Below, piece by piece: positions 39,712 through 50,763 of a stretch of DNA of 64,000 nucleotides. Made by a program: the position numbers and the translations under genes. Below the pieces are notes generated by a model. That model was given only the letters and a program-made list of their open reading frames with translations, was not told the DNA's origin and made no database searches. The DNA is from VRUE01 sp963747765 (GTDB taxonomy: Bacteria; Actinomycetota; Thermoleophilia; Solirubrobacterales; 70-9). The stretch covers positions 1 to 64,000 of the forward strand of contig CAVVGH010000005.1 of assembly GCA_963747765.1 (NCBI GenBank). The letters run 5' to 3'. Position 1 is the first letter of the stretch. Each line of letters opens with the position of its first letter.

Positions 39712-41034
39712 ATGCTGCCCCCCGGACCATCCTCGAGCCCTCTGCGTCAGACCCTGCGTTGGGTCTTCCGGCCACTGCCCTTCATGCACGAGTGCCGGGA
39801 GGCGTACGGCGACTCGTTCAGCGTCATGTTCTTGGGCTTTGACTCGCCGATGGTGATGATCTCCGACCCCGCCGCGATCAAGGCGCTCTACACGGACCGT
39901 GCCCACGGCCTGCCGCCGGGGCGCAACCTCGTGCTGGAGCCGATCATGGGTCCCCGCTCCCTCCTCCTGCTGGAGGGCGACGATCACCTGGCGCGGCGCA
40001 AGTTGATGCTGCCGCCCTTCCACGGTGAGCGGATGCGCTCCTACCGCCCGATCGTCGAGGAGATCGTCAACGCGGAGGTCGACTCGTGGCCGCTGGGGGA
40101 GCCCTTCGCGATCCACTCGCGGATGCAGGCGGTCACCCTCGAGGTGATCCTGCGGGTCGTCTTCGGCGTCACGGACGGACCGCGGCTGGAGCGGTTGCGG
40201 AGCATGCTCGGCCGGGTGCTGAGCGAGACGGCCTCGCCGGCAACGCAGCTTCTCGCTCTCGCGACGCGCCGCTTCAACGGGCGCGGCCCGTGGGCCAAGT
40301 TCGAGCGGATGCTGCGTGACGTCGACGCGGAGCTCCACTCGCTGGTCGCCGAGCGTCGCGCCGATCCCGACCTCGAGGAGCGCAGCGACATCCTCGCCGC
40401 GCTGATGCTGGCTCGCTTCGAGGACGGCGAGCCGATGAGCGACGCGGAGCTGCGCGACCAGCTGATGACGCTGCTGCTGGCCGGTCACGAGACGACCGCC
40501 ACGGCGCTGGCCTGGAGCTTCGACCTGCTGCTGCGCCACCGGGAGGTGCTGCAGCGCCTGCGTGGCTCGCTGGAGGAGGGCGATGACGACTACCTGCAGG
40601 CAACCGTCGCGGAGTCGCTGCGCCTGCGGCCCGTGGTGCCGATCGCCGGCCGCCGCCTTGCCCGCGAGCTGAGCGTCGGCGAACTGACCCTGCCGGCCGG
40701 AACGGATGTCACGCCGGCGATCTGGCTCACCCACACCCGCTCCGACGTCTACCCCGAGCCGTTTGCCTTTCGCCCCGAGCGCTTCCTTGACGAGGGCCCC
40801 GACACCTACGCCTGGATTCCCTTCGGCGGCGGCGTCCGGCGCTGCCTCGGAGCCTCCTTCGCCGAGTTCGAGATGCGGATCGCGCTGCGCGAGGTGCTCG
40901 GCCGCTGCGAGCTGGAGAAGGCCGATCCCGCGCCCGAGCGCGTCTCCCGCCGCAACATCACCCTCTCGCCGAAGCTCGGCACTCCGGTGGTTGTGACCGC
41001 TCGCCACCCGGTGCGGGAACCGGTCGCTGCGTAG
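39712..41034 (+). CDS. Cytochrome P450
   Basis: A 440-residue soluble-type P450: I-helix oxygen motif AGHETT (257-262), ExxR in ESLRLRP (301-304), PERF in FRPERFLDE, and heme loop FGGGVRRCLGASFA with Cys378 as heme ligand. The N-terminal PLPFMHECREAYGDSFSV and LLLEGDDHLARRKLMLPPFHGERM place it near the CYP110/CYP4-like bacterial group. It needs a ferredoxin and reductase, not encoded nearby. It diverges from purC and lies alone on the plus strand inside the purine region. Substrate unknown. Confidence 0.95.
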   Translation: MLPPGPSSSPLRQTLRWVFRPLPFMHECREAYGDSFSVMFLGFDSPMVMISDPAAIKALYTDRAHGLPPGRNLVLEPIMGPRSLLLLEGDDHLARRKLMLPPFHGERMRSYRPIVEEIVNAEVDSWPLGEPFAIHSRMQAVTLEVILRVVFGVTDGPRLERLRSMLGRVLSETASPATQLLALATRRFNGRGPWAKFERMLRDVDAELHSLVAERRADPDLEERSDILAALMLARFEDGEPMSDAELRDQLMTLLLAGHETTATALAWSFDLLLRHREVLQRLRGSLEEGDDDYLQATVAESLRLRPVVPIAGRRLARELSVGELTLPAGTDVTPAIWLTHTRSDVYPEPFAFRPERFLDEGPDTYAWIPFGGGVRRCLGASFAEFEMRIALREVLGRCELEKADPAPERVSRRNITLSPKLGTPVVVTARHPVREPVAA

Positions 41035-41064
41035 AGCCCTAAGAACACGTTCTAAGTGGAACCC

Positions 41065-41364
41065 CTACGCGGTTGGGCTGCGCGCTGCCGGGTGTTCCCG
41101 CGCCCAACCGGCGATCGTGCCGGAGCCCGAGATCACCTCACCGTCATCGAGGACGAGGATCGGCACCTCGTTGGTGCCGCTCAGTCGCTTCACCTCGGCG
41201 CGGTCATCGCCGCGGCTGCCCCAGGTCCAGGGCATCATGCGGTAGCCCTTCACGGTCTTGATCTCATAGTCATATCCGGCGTCATCGAGGGCCTTCGCCG
41301 CCTTCGCGCACGGATGCATACGCGCCGGTCCCGTCTTCTTCTGGCCGCAGGTGTAGAGAACCAC
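41065..41364 (-). CDS. Glutaredoxin-like / GST N-terminal domain protein
   Basis: A 99-residue thioredoxin-fold protein: MVLYTCGQKKTGPARMHPCAKAAKALDDAGYDYEI, with two Cys separated by 12 residues and not the usual CxxC, then RLSGTNEVPILVLDDGEVISGSGTIAGWA, the cis-Pro and acidic motif that bind glutathione-like thiols. Single domain. Role unknown; in an organism without glutathione it may use another thiol. Confidence 0.8.
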   Translation of the reverse strand: MVLYTCGQKKTGPARMHPCAKAAKALDDAGYDYEIKTVKGYRMMPWTWGSRGDDRAEVKRLSGTNEVPILVLDDGEVISGSGTIAGWAREHPAARSPTA

Positions 41365-41394
41365 GGCCCAATCCTAGACGAGTAGCTTGGGCCC

Positions 41395-42678
41395 TCAGTC
41401 CCGCAGGGCTTCGAGACGCTTGAAGATCTCGGGGACGTGGGTGAGGTAGGCGCCGGAGTCGAAGACCGCGTCGGCATCGAGGTCTGGGGCAGCCTCGGCG
41501 AGCAGGTCGCGGAAGTCGGTTCCCGTGTCCCAGGCGCGTTGCGCGTTCTCCTGGACGATCCGGTAGGCATCGTCGCGGCTCAGTCCCGACTCCACGAGGG
41601 CGGTGAGGGCGCGCTGGCTGAACAGGGCGCCGTGGGTCAGCTCGAGGTTCTCGAGCATCCGCTCGGTGTGGATCGTCATTCCCTCGACCACCCGGGTCGC
41701 CAGGTCCTGCATGTAGTCGAGCGCGATGGTCGAGTCGGGGAGGATCACCCGCTCGGCGCCCGAGTGGGAGATGTCGCGCTCGTGCCAGAGCGCGACGTTC
41801 TCGAGGCCGGTCTGAGCGTAGCCGCGCAGCACGCGCGCCAGGCCGGTGATCCGCTCGGTGCGGATCGGGTTGCGCTTGTGGGGCATCGCGGAGGATCCCT
41901 TCTGACCGGCGGCGAACGGCTCCTCCACCTCGCGAACCTCCGTGCGCTGCAGGTTGCGGATCTCGGTTGCGAAGCGCTCCAGGCCGGCACCGGCGACCGC
42001 GACCTGCGAGGTCAGCGCGGCGTGGCGGTCTCGCGGGATCACCTGTGTCGCCACGTCCTCGCGGCGCAGCCCCAGTCGCTCCATCACCCGCGCCTCGACG
42101 GCCGGTGGCACGGACGCATAGGTGCCGACCGCTCCCGAGAGCTTGCCGACGGCGAGCTGCTCGAACGCATCCTGCAGCCGCGCCGCATTGCGATCCGCCT
42201 CGAAGGCAAAGCCGGCAAGTCGCAGTCCGAAGGTTGTGGGCTCCGCGTGGACGCCGTGAGTGCGCCCGACGCAGAGGGTGTCGCGGTGTTGCAGAGCGCG
42301 CTCGACGAGCGCGTCGCGGTAGGCGCGGGCACCGGCGAGGACGATCTCGCCGGCCTGGCGAAGCTGCAGTGCCAGCGCCGTGTCGAGTACGTCGGAGGAG
42401 GTGAGCCCGTAGTGGACCCAGCGCCCGTGCTCGCCGACCGAGGCGGCAACGACATCCACGAAGGCGGCGACGTCGTGGTCGGTGACCCGCTCGCGCGCCT
42501 CGACCGCCCCGACCGTGAAGGCCGCGCTGGCCCGGCATGCGTCCGCGGCCTCGCGCGGTACGACGCCCTCCTCCGCCCAGGCCTCGGTCGCAGCCAGCTC
42601 CACCTCGAGCCAGCACTCGAACTTGCGCTGCTGGGACCAGACGGCCCCGATCTCTGGTCGCGTGTAGCGGGCTATCAC
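41395..42678 (-). CDS. purB: Adenylosuccinate lyase
   Basis: PurB acts twice in purine synthesis (SAICAR to AICAR, adenylosuccinate to AMP). The 427-residue protein has HYGLTSSDVLDTALALQ, VGRTHGVHAEPTTFG and the fumarase-family signature GQKGSSAMPHKRNPI. It overlaps purE by 4 bp on the same strand. Full length, no oddities. Confidence 0.96.
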   Translation of the reverse strand: MIARYTRPEIGAVWSQQRKFECWLEVELAATEAWAEEGVVPREAADACRASAAFTVGAVEARERVTDHDVAAFVDVVAASVGEHGRWVHYGLTSSDVLDTALALQLRQAGEIVLAGARAYRDALVERALQHRDTLCVGRTHGVHAEPTTFGLRLAGFAFEADRNAARLQDAFEQLAVGKLSGAVGTYASVPPAVEARVMERLGLRREDVATQVIPRDRHAALTSQVAVAGAGLERFATEIRNLQRTEVREVEEPFAAGQKGSSAMPHKRNPIRTERITGLARVLRGYAQTGLENVALWHERDISHSGAERVILPDSTIALDYMQDLATRVVEGMTIHTERMLENLELTHGALFSQRALTALVESGLSRDDAYRIVQENAQRAWDTGTDFRDLLAEAAPDLDADAVFDSGAYLTHVPEIFKRLEALRD

Positions 42679-43157
42679 GCGTTGATTATCCGGACCGCGA
42701 GCAGACCGGCGTTCTTTGCCCCGTCGACCGCCACGCAGGCGACCGGCACGCCGGGTGGCATCTGCACCGCCGAGAGCAGCGCGTCGAGGCCGCCGAGGCT
42801 CTTGCCGAGGATCGGCACGCCGATCACCGGCAGGTCGGTGTGGGCGGCGGCCACCCCCGGTAGGGCCGCCGACATCCCGGCGCCGGCGACGATCACCTTC
42901 AGGCCCCGCATGCGCGCGTTCGTGCAGTAGTCGCGTACCAGCTCCGGATCGCGGTGGGCGCTCATCACCCGCACCTCGTAGCGGATGCCGGCGTCATGTA
43001 GGGCCGCCCCGGCCGGCTGCATCTTGGGCTTGTCGTTCTTCGAGCCCATGATGATCCCGACCAGCGGCTCATCGACGTTGATCTCCTCGAACGCCTCCTC
43101 GACCGCCGGCATTGTCGTCGGCGCGGCGGTCTGGGGCTCCTCTGAGATCTCGCTCAT
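42675..43157 (-). CDS. purE: N5-carboxyaminoimidazole ribonucleotide mutase
   Basis: A 160-residue PurE with an N-terminal acidic extension of about 30 residues before VGIIMGSKNDKPKM. The active-site loops are GSKND (Ser and Asp kept), VMSAHRDPE with the catalytic His, and AGAGMSAALPGVAAAH, where the His seen in E. coli AAHLPG is Ala. The later GVPILGKSLGGLDALLSAVQMPPGVPVACVAVDGAKNAG matches a PurE subgroup. No purK lies in the window, so a CAIR source must be elsewhere. Confidence 0.92.
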   Translation of the reverse strand: MSEISEEPQTAAPTTMPAVEEAFEEINVDEPLVGIIMGSKNDKPKMQPAGAALHDAGIRYEVRVMSAHRDPELVRDYCTNARMRGLKVIVAGAGMSAALPGVAAAHTDLPVIGVPILGKSLGGLDALLSAVQMPPGVPVACVAVDGAKNAGLLAVRIINA

Positions 43158-43170
43158 CTCTTGCCGGCCT

Positions 43171-43452
43171 CTAGAGCGAGCTGGACAGCTGGTCCGACGG
43201 AATCGCGGTCAGTGTCTGGCTGGTCATCGTCCCTCGCGATCCCAGCTCGACCGAAACCTTGGCCATCGTCTGCTCGTCGGGAGCTTCGACGATGGTCACG
43301 AAGTCGTACTGGCCGAGGGTCGCGTACTGGGTCACGACCTTGGCGCCAATCTGTTCGACCTCGCGGTTGACCTCGGCAACCCGCCCCGGGTTGTTCTTCA
43401 GGGTTCGAACGCCGTCGGCGGTCAGGTTGGTCAGCATCACGTAGGTGGGCAT
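43171..43452 (-). CDS. GYD domain protein
   Basis: A 93-residue alpha/beta protein, MPTYVMLTNLTADGVRTL, with the GYD-type motif TLGQYDFVTIVEAPDEQTMAKVSVELG. GYD proteins are small, conserved and of unknown function. ATG 43452 is chosen; the frame continues upstream but without family likeness. 13 bp separate it from purE, so it may lead the purE-purB transcript. Confidence 0.88.
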   Translation of the reverse strand: MPTYVMLTNLTADGVRTLKNNPGRVAEVNREVEQIGAKVVTQYATLGQYDFVTIVEAPDEQTMAKVSVELGSRGTMTSQTLTAIPSDQLSSSL

Positions 43453-43642
43453 GCTCGCTCCTCTCGGGGATGACGTGCCTACGTTACGCCAGCGAGCGCA
43501 ACCCTGTCTAGATGAGCGATGCGCACCCGGTTGGCCCAGGGCTGCACGCCCCCATGCACCGCCCCGGCCGCACCGCTCAGGCCCGACCGGTCCCAGCGAC
43601 GACAGAGTCAAGAAAGGCCTGGGGGACCCGCAACGCACACCT

Positions 43643-43960
43643 CATCGATCGATGAGAGAGACAGCCCCTCCCTGTTTGCCCTCCCCACCTGCAAGTAGGA
43701 GGGCAAACAGGGAGGGGCCGGTAGGGGACCAGGCGGCCGGGAACTGGGCCCCGTTACGCGAGGGTGTGGCCCGAGCGAAGCGGACACGACGGAGCGGCTG
43801 GAATTGCCCGGGCGAGACTCCGTTCGCTGCTTGTGTCGCTCAGCGGTACAAATGACGAACGGAGCGGCTGGAATTGCCCGGGCGAGACTCCGTTCGCTGC
43901 TTGTGTCGCTCAGCGGTACAAATGACGAACGGAGCGGCTGGGGGCCGGAGCGAAGCGGAT
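43643..43960 (-). repeat. Composite palindromic repeat, locus 2 (reverse orientation, A amplified)
   Basis: Hairpin B lies at 43664-43718 (21-bp perfect arms GCCCCTCCCTGTTTGCCC..., 13-nt loop CCACCTGCAAGTA). Its tail is to the left (CTCATCGATCGATGAGAGAGACA). To the right follow GGGGACCAGGCGGCCGGGAACT and GTTACGCGAGGG, and then two exact tandem 70-bp units (43801-43870, 43871-43940), each with a hairpin A (43818-43864 and 43888-43934). The end motif GGAGCGAAGCGGATGCG closes it at about 43947. No gene is credible in 43453-44036. Confidence 0.88.
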
Positions 43961-44030
43961 GCGCAGTTTCACGGCGAGGCGTGACCGGGACGCGTCATCC
44001 AGGCGTGTCTGGCCGTAGAACCACTCCACT
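43957..44030. repeat. Palindromic element, family C, second copy
   Basis: GGATGCGCAGTTTCACGGCG ... TCATCCAGGCGTGTCTGGCCGTAGAACCACTCC aligns piece by piece with the element at 38435-38509: imperfect arms (AGTTTCACGGC against GCCGTAGAACC) and the shared middle CATCCAGGCGTG. It abuts composite repeat locus 2 and ends about 7 bp before the next gene. Confidence 0.65.
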
Positions 44031-44036
44031 ACGACG

Positions 44037-45743
44037 TCAGCCGTCGTAGCCGACGTGCAGGTGGTCGCAGTGATCGGAGCGGGCGAACGCCGGGCCGGGA
44101 CCATCGAGGTCGAAGCAGTAGATCAGCTCGGTGGGCTTCGCCGGGGCGGGCAGGTAGGCCAGGGTGCGGCCCAGCGTGCCACAGGGAGCGCTCGGCGCGG
44201 TTTCCGTGCACGGGACCCCGTCGACCGCCGCGATGTCCATTGCTCGTCCGAAGTAGTGGTTGGAGACGTTGCCTTCGGTCGTGTACATGGAGTGGTCGGA
44301 GCGAAGCGCCGAGAGCGTTATCTGATGCCCCTGGGTAATTGCCCCGATCAATCCCACGATGCGGGGGTCGATTGCGCCGCTGTCGAGGTCGCGCTTCTCC
44401 AGTTCGTTGGAGAGCGTCAGGTTTTCCCAGTTGATGGGCGCGATGACCACGTTGGGCAGGGACAGGGCCCAGTCGACCCTGCTCGTCTCGCAGGGGCCTT
44501 CCATCTGCGCGGCCTCCGCGAGCACCGCCTCCACGTACCACTGGGCCTGGTTGTGGCTGAAGAGCCCTGCCTGCAGGCCGCCCCGCGACCAGATCAGCCG
44601 CGCGAGGGTTGCGGCGGAGTCGTCTGGGTCGGCGCGGCGGATGTGGCCATCGCCATCGCCGTCGACTGCGAAGCGCTTCCACTCCTCTCCCGAGAGGCCG
44701 AGCGGTCCGTGCCGTTGCAGTTCGCCCTTGTCCATGCCGCGCCCAAAGTTCGACTCAAGGCGGGCAACCGCGGCCAGCACCCACACTCCGCGCCGGCCGA
44801 GCCCGTAGCGCGCCGCGGCGGTCTCGAAGGCACCCATGTACTGGGCCGGGATGCGCCCGTGCCACGGCTTTGCCGGGTCGCAGCTGAGCACCTGCAGCTT
44901 CGGAGCAAGGTCGAAGGCCGTCGCCATCGCTCCGCCCAGCTGTTCGTAGCATTCGGCGTTGGCGAGGACCTCGGCGACGTACCAGTCGGCGTGGTTGTAG
45001 GAGAAGATCGCGCCCGCGGTGTCGGCGGGCATTCCGGCGGCGCTGAGGTACTTGGCGGCGGCGAAGATCGCGTCTTCGGGGTTGTACGGGTCCCGAACGC
45101 CGTCGCCGTTGGCGTCCACGCCGTAGACGCTCCACGTTTCGGGCATGAACTGCATCCAGCCGACGGCACCCGCCGAGGAGACGTTGAGGTTCGTCCCGAA
45201 GGCGGTCTCGACCCCGTTGATCGCGGCAAGGACGTTGGGGCCCTGCGGGCCCAGGCCGTACGCGTCCGAGGCCCGCTGGTAGATCGGGATCAGCGACGCC
45301 GGCACGCCGGCCGGGGCGCAGCTCGAGCTGGGCAGCACGGGGACGGTGAACGTCGTCGGCGGAATCGCCGTGGCGCCTCCGCTGCTTTCCGGGGTTTGCT
45401 TGGTATCCGGCTTTGGCTTCGGCTTCGCCGGGGCGGGCTTTTCGGTCTGACCGCCTTCTCCTTCGGGCCCGATCCCTCCCTGGCTCTGGTCGGGAGGCGG
45501 TGCCAACGTGTCGCCTCGCTCGACCGGCGTGGTGGGCGCCGGTGCCTGGGTTTGGCTGGCTGCGGTTGGCGCCTGCGGCGTGGCCGGTTCCCCTTCGCCG
45601 GCCGCTTCCCGCGTCTGTCCGAGCCCTGGTTCCGCCGCAACGGGTGGGGCCGTTTCGGCTGCCGCCGTGGCGGTCAGCGCCAGGACCAGGACCACGACGC
45701 CGAAGAGGGTCTGCTGCAGCGCCTGTCGCATGCGATGGGTCAT
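44037..45743 (-). CDS. Cell-wall hydrolase: two lytic transglycosylase domains plus LAS-type peptidase domain
   Basis: The 568-residue protein has a signal peptide (LFGVVVLVLALTATAAAE), a Pro/Ala/Thr-rich linker to about residue 140, and three domains. The first SLT-like domain carries the catalytic Glu179 in GVETAFG with GAVGWMQFMPETW. The second starts near 305 with Glu330 in ARLESNFGRG and GPLGLSGEEWKRF. The C-terminal domain has NHYFGRAMD and DHLHVG: His496, Asp503, His561 and His563 match the zinc site of LAS (VanY/M15-like) D,D-peptidases. Such a protein could cut both glycan and peptide bonds of peptidoglycan. It lies 4 bp after an anchored partner gene. Confidence 0.85.
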   Translation of the reverse strand: MTHRMRQALQQTLFGVVVLVLALTATAAAETAPPVAAEPGLGQTREAAGEGEPATPQAPTAASQTQAPAPTTPVERGDTLAPPPDQSQGGIGPEGEGGQTEKPAPAKPKPKPDTKQTPESSGGATAIPPTTFTVPVLPSSSCAPAGVPASLIPIYQRASDAYGLGPQGPNVLAAINGVETAFGTNLNVSSAGAVGWMQFMPETWSVYGVDANGDGVRDPYNPEDAIFAAAKYLSAAGMPADTAGAIFSYNHADWYVAEVLANAECYEQLGGAMATAFDLAPKLQVLSCDPAKPWHGRIPAQYMGAFETAAARYGLGRRGVWVLAAVARLESNFGRGMDKGELQRHGPLGLSGEEWKRFAVDGDGDGHIRRADPDDSAATLARLIWSRGGLQAGLFSHNQAQWYVEAVLAEAAQMEGPCETSRVDWALSLPNVVIAPINWENLTLSNELEKRDLDSGAIDPRIVGLIGAITQGHQITLSALRSDHSMYTTEGNVSNHYFGRAMDIAAVDGVPCTETAPSAPCGTLGRTLAYLPAPAKPTELIYCFDLDGPGPAFARSDHCDHLHVGYDG

Positions 45744-45747
45744 CGCG

Positions 45748-46662
45748 TCAGCCCCTCACATCCGTGACGAGCCAGGCACCGCTCTGCTTTTTCATCTCGA
45801 GGCGCAGCTCGCTTGTCACGCCCACCCGCAGCAGCGAAACGCTCACCGTGTAGGCCTTTCCGCGCCGTGGCCCCGCCACGAGGTTCAACACGCGAGCCTG
45901 CGGGACCTTGGCCTTCTCCGGTAGGCGGGGAGGTCGTTCCGCCAGCTGTTCGGCGAGGCGCGGCGTCGCCGTTTCCCCGAAGACGGTGCGGGCGCGCGCC
46001 GGTCGCTGGCCGATCTCGTAGAAGACGAACGCCTCCGCGAAGCGGCGGGCAACCTTCATCGCGACCGGGCCGGCCGGCACCGGCTTGGCGCGCGAGGTGG
46101 CGGCCCCCGCGCCTTCACCGTCCGGACCGGCAGTCGCTGCGCTCGCGGTCGGTTCCGTCGCATCGCTCCCGGCCGTCGAGCTGTTTCCTGTGTCCTGCGG
46201 GGTCTTGAACGACGGCGGGACCCCCTGAAGGACCGGCTTGGCCGGTGCCGCGACCGGGGTCGGCGCCGGGGCGGAGGCGACCACCACTCTGGGCGGCGCC
46301 GCGCTCTGCGGGCGCGTCGTTTCGCCGCCGGAGAGGCTCGACAGGACTGCGACCAGCCCGGCCGCGATCACGATCGCCGCCAGCGCGCCGGCACCGGCCA
46401 GACGAGTCGCCTGCCCCCAGCCGGCAAGCCGCTGGCCCACCGGCCAGAGCAGCCGCCGCTCGCCGATCCATGCGATTCGTTCAAACGGCCACTTGATGGC
46501 GTCGAATGCGACCCGCAGCACGTCCACCGCAGGCCAGAGAGCCCGGCTCTCCAGGAACCAGGCAAGCCGCTCGAACGGCAGGCGCGCGGCGCCGGCAACC
46601 GCATGCGCGTAACGCGCCAGCGGCGCTGCCGAGTCGGCATTGATGTCGCGTTTTGTCAGCAT
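45748..46662 (-). CDS. Membrane-anchored protein of unknown function
   Basis: From ATG 46662 (MLTKRDINADS) the product has 304 residues. The first 90 residues contain two similar Trp-rich segments (LPFERLAWFLESRALWPAVD and WPFERIAWIGERRLLWPVGQ), then a helix (GALAAIVIAAGLVAVL), a Pro/Ala-rich linker and a C-terminal domain of about 110 residues (KVARRFAEAFVFYEIGQRPARARTVFGETATPRLAEQLA ... LEMKKQSGAWLVTDVRG) that looks like an NTF2-like or conjugation/TcpC-type fold. It is 4 bp before the muralytic gene; the pair resembles TcpC/CwlT-like couples seen in conjugation loci, but nothing else of that kind is present. Confidence 0.7.
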   Translation of the reverse strand: MLTKRDINADSAAPLARYAHAVAGAARLPFERLAWFLESRALWPAVDVLRVAFDAIKWPFERIAWIGERRLLWPVGQRLAGWGQATRLAGAGALAAIVIAAGLVAVLSSLSGGETTRPQSAAPPRVVVASAPAPTPVAAPAKPVLQGVPPSFKTPQDTGNSSTAGSDATEPTASAATAGPDGEGAGAATSRAKPVPAGPVAMKVARRFAEAFVFYEIGQRPARARTVFGETATPRLAEQLAERPPRLPEKAKVPQARVLNLVAGPRRGKAYTVSVSLLRVGVTSELRLEMKKQSGAWLVTDVRG

Positions 46663-46817
46663 CGATTCGCGGGCTTGTAGAAGCTTACGTCGGAATCTGG
46701 CCCCAAACCTGTAGCCCAGCGGGCTGGATTGCGTATACCAGTCCGTCTCCAGGGTGCATAACAGCACATCTTTAGGCGCACCTAAAGAACCCGGTGGGCC
46801 GCCAATCGATGCGAAGC

Positions 46818-47324
46818 TCAGTCGATCACGAAGCCGACCGTCACGAGCCTGACACGGTCGGTGTCCGACGAGACGTCGAACACGGTCACCCGCTCACCGG
46901 GCCGGAAGCTTCCCTTGAAGCAGCTGCGGACGCCGAACGCCTGCCGGCAATGAATGCCGCGGACCCCGCGCCTCACCTCGCTCACCGTGGAGCCGACCCC
47001 GATCCCGCTCCGGGTCCGCTCGGCGGGATCGCGGGTATTGATCGTGACGACGCTTGCCGTCGGTCGAAAGCCGCCGAAGAGGGCGCGCGTGCTCCCGTAG
47101 CGCATCGTCCGCTGACGGCCGATCAGCTCGTTGTGGACTAGCCGCTCCGCGTTGGGCCTGCCCTTTGCCCGTACGACCTGCGCCCGGGTCATCTTCAGGG
47201 AGATGCCGGCGATGCCGCGCTGGGGGACGATCAGCGCCCTTCCGGTGGCCGGCGCGACCAGCAGCACGAGGCAGGCCAGCAGAGCAATCTGGGCGGCACC
47301 GGCTCGACTCGATTCGACGGTCAC
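46818..47324 (-). CDS. Secreted hypothetical protein
   Basis: From GTG 47324 the product is 168 residues with a signal peptide (AAQIALLACLVLLVAPATGRA). The mature part begins LIVPQRGIAGISLKMTRAQVVRAKGRPNAE and contains RYGSTRALFGGF and VGSTVSEVRRGVRGIHC with two Cys, a pattern like the BamE/SmpA-type or DUF secreted proteins of actinobacteria. The ORF remains open into repeat locus 3 upstream, which is not coding. Function unknown. Confidence 0.72.
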   Translation of the reverse strand: MTVESSRAGAAQIALLACLVLLVAPATGRALIVPQRGIAGISLKMTRAQVVRAKGRPNAERLVHNELIGRQRTMRYGSTRALFGGFRPTASVVTINTRDPAERTRSGIGVGSTVSEVRRGVRGIHCRQAFGVRSCFKGSFRPGERVTVFDVSSDTDRVRLVTVGFVID

Positions 47325-47401
47325 GCCCGGCGATCGTACAGGCCGTCGTGCCTGGCTCACCGCCGCGCCGATCGCTGATCTCCAACTCAGCGCCCCACCC
47401 G

Positions 47402-47780
47402 CTCCGTTCGTCATTTGTACCGCTCAGCGACACAAAGAGCGAACGGAGTTCGCATCCGCCCCGACCAGACCGCCTCCAACCGCTCCGTTCGTCATTTGTA
47501 CCGCTCAGCGACACAAACAGCGAACGGAGTTCGCATCCGCCCCGACCAGACCGCCTCCACCCGCTCCGTTCGTCATTTGTACCGCTCTGCGACACAAAGA
47601 GCGAACGGAGTTCGCATCCGCCCGACCCTGCCATCCCCGGCTGCGCTTTCGCGTAACGGCCCCTCACCCGCGACAGCCCTCCCCCTGTTTGCCCTCCACA
47701 CCTGCGAGTAGGAGGGCAAACAGGGGAGGGGCTGCGGAGGAAGTCTCTTTCCCTGCACGAGGGGTGCTTTTCGGGTGAGG
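47402..47780 (+). repeat. Composite palindromic repeat, locus 3 (three A hairpins)
   Basis: Three hairpins A at 47402-47448, 47483-47529 and 47564-47610 recur every 81 bp with near-identical spacers (TTCGCATCCGCCCCGACCAG...). Then CGCGTAACGG in the spacer and hairpin B at 47676-47732 (22-bp arms, one mismatch, 13-nt loop ACACCTGCGAGTA) follow. The tail region contains GTGCTTTTCGGGTGAGG. Each A loop is 13 nt (ACCGCTCAGCGAC or ACCGCTCTGCGAC). There is no credible gene in 47325-47791. Confidence 0.88.
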
Positions 47781-47791
47781 TGGATATGCGC

Positions 47792-50394
<2,603 letters not shown>

Positions 50395-50395
<1 letters not shown>

Positions 50396-50763
50396 CAGAT
50401 TCCTTCCCTTGAGATGCGGCGTTCGAGCTCAGCCGCGTGGCGGCGCATCCGTTCCAGCTTGGCCCTCATCCTCTCCACCTCCGCTTCCATCTCCAGGACG
50501 ATCTCGACACCGGTCAGGTTCAGCCCCGCCGACGTCAGCCGCTGGATGTGCCGCAGGAGCTCGACGTCGCGCTGCGAGTAGAGGCGCGTGTTCTTCGGCG
50601 AGCGTTTTGGCTCGATCAACCCGCGCGACTCGTACATCCGCAGCGTTTGGGGGTGCATGTGGGCGAGCTCGGCTGCGACCGAGATCATGAAGACGCCACG
50701 CTCGGCGTCGACCGACGCCGTGACGGTCCGGCGCTGCACCTGTCGTGCGTTGCCGTCGCTCAT
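50395..50763 (-). CDS. hspR: HspR, MerR-family heat-shock repressor
   Basis: A 122-residue repressor of the actinobacterial dnaK operon. It has MISVAAELAHMHPQTLRMYESRGLIEPKRSPKNTRLYSQRDVELLRHIQ, the MerR-type HTH and wing, then a coiled-coil MEAEVERMRAKLERMRRHAAELERRI. It starts at ATG 50763, overlapping dnaJ by 4 bp and clpB by a shared base set (ATGA). It is expected to bind HAIR-type operators upstream of dnaK with DnaK as co-repressor. Confidence 0.96.

Noticed and set aside
38761..41007. A 748-residue minus-strand frame containing PurC
   Set aside because: The N-terminal part is antisense to the P450 gene; PurC begins at GTG 39612.
43789..44049. Small plus-strand proteins across the 70-bp repeats
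   Set aside because: The frames are created by the tandem repeats; the duplicated text has no protein character and forms hairpins.
45748..47324. A conjugation locus (TcpC/CwlT-like pair)
   Set aside because: The pairing of an anchored protein with a cell-wall hydrolase is similar, but there is no relaxase, coupling protein or ATPase nearby.
47402..47610. CRISPR array
   Set aside because: Three regular repeats with palindromes, but the whole 81-bp unit including the spacers is conserved, so there are no unique spacers; no cas genes are near.
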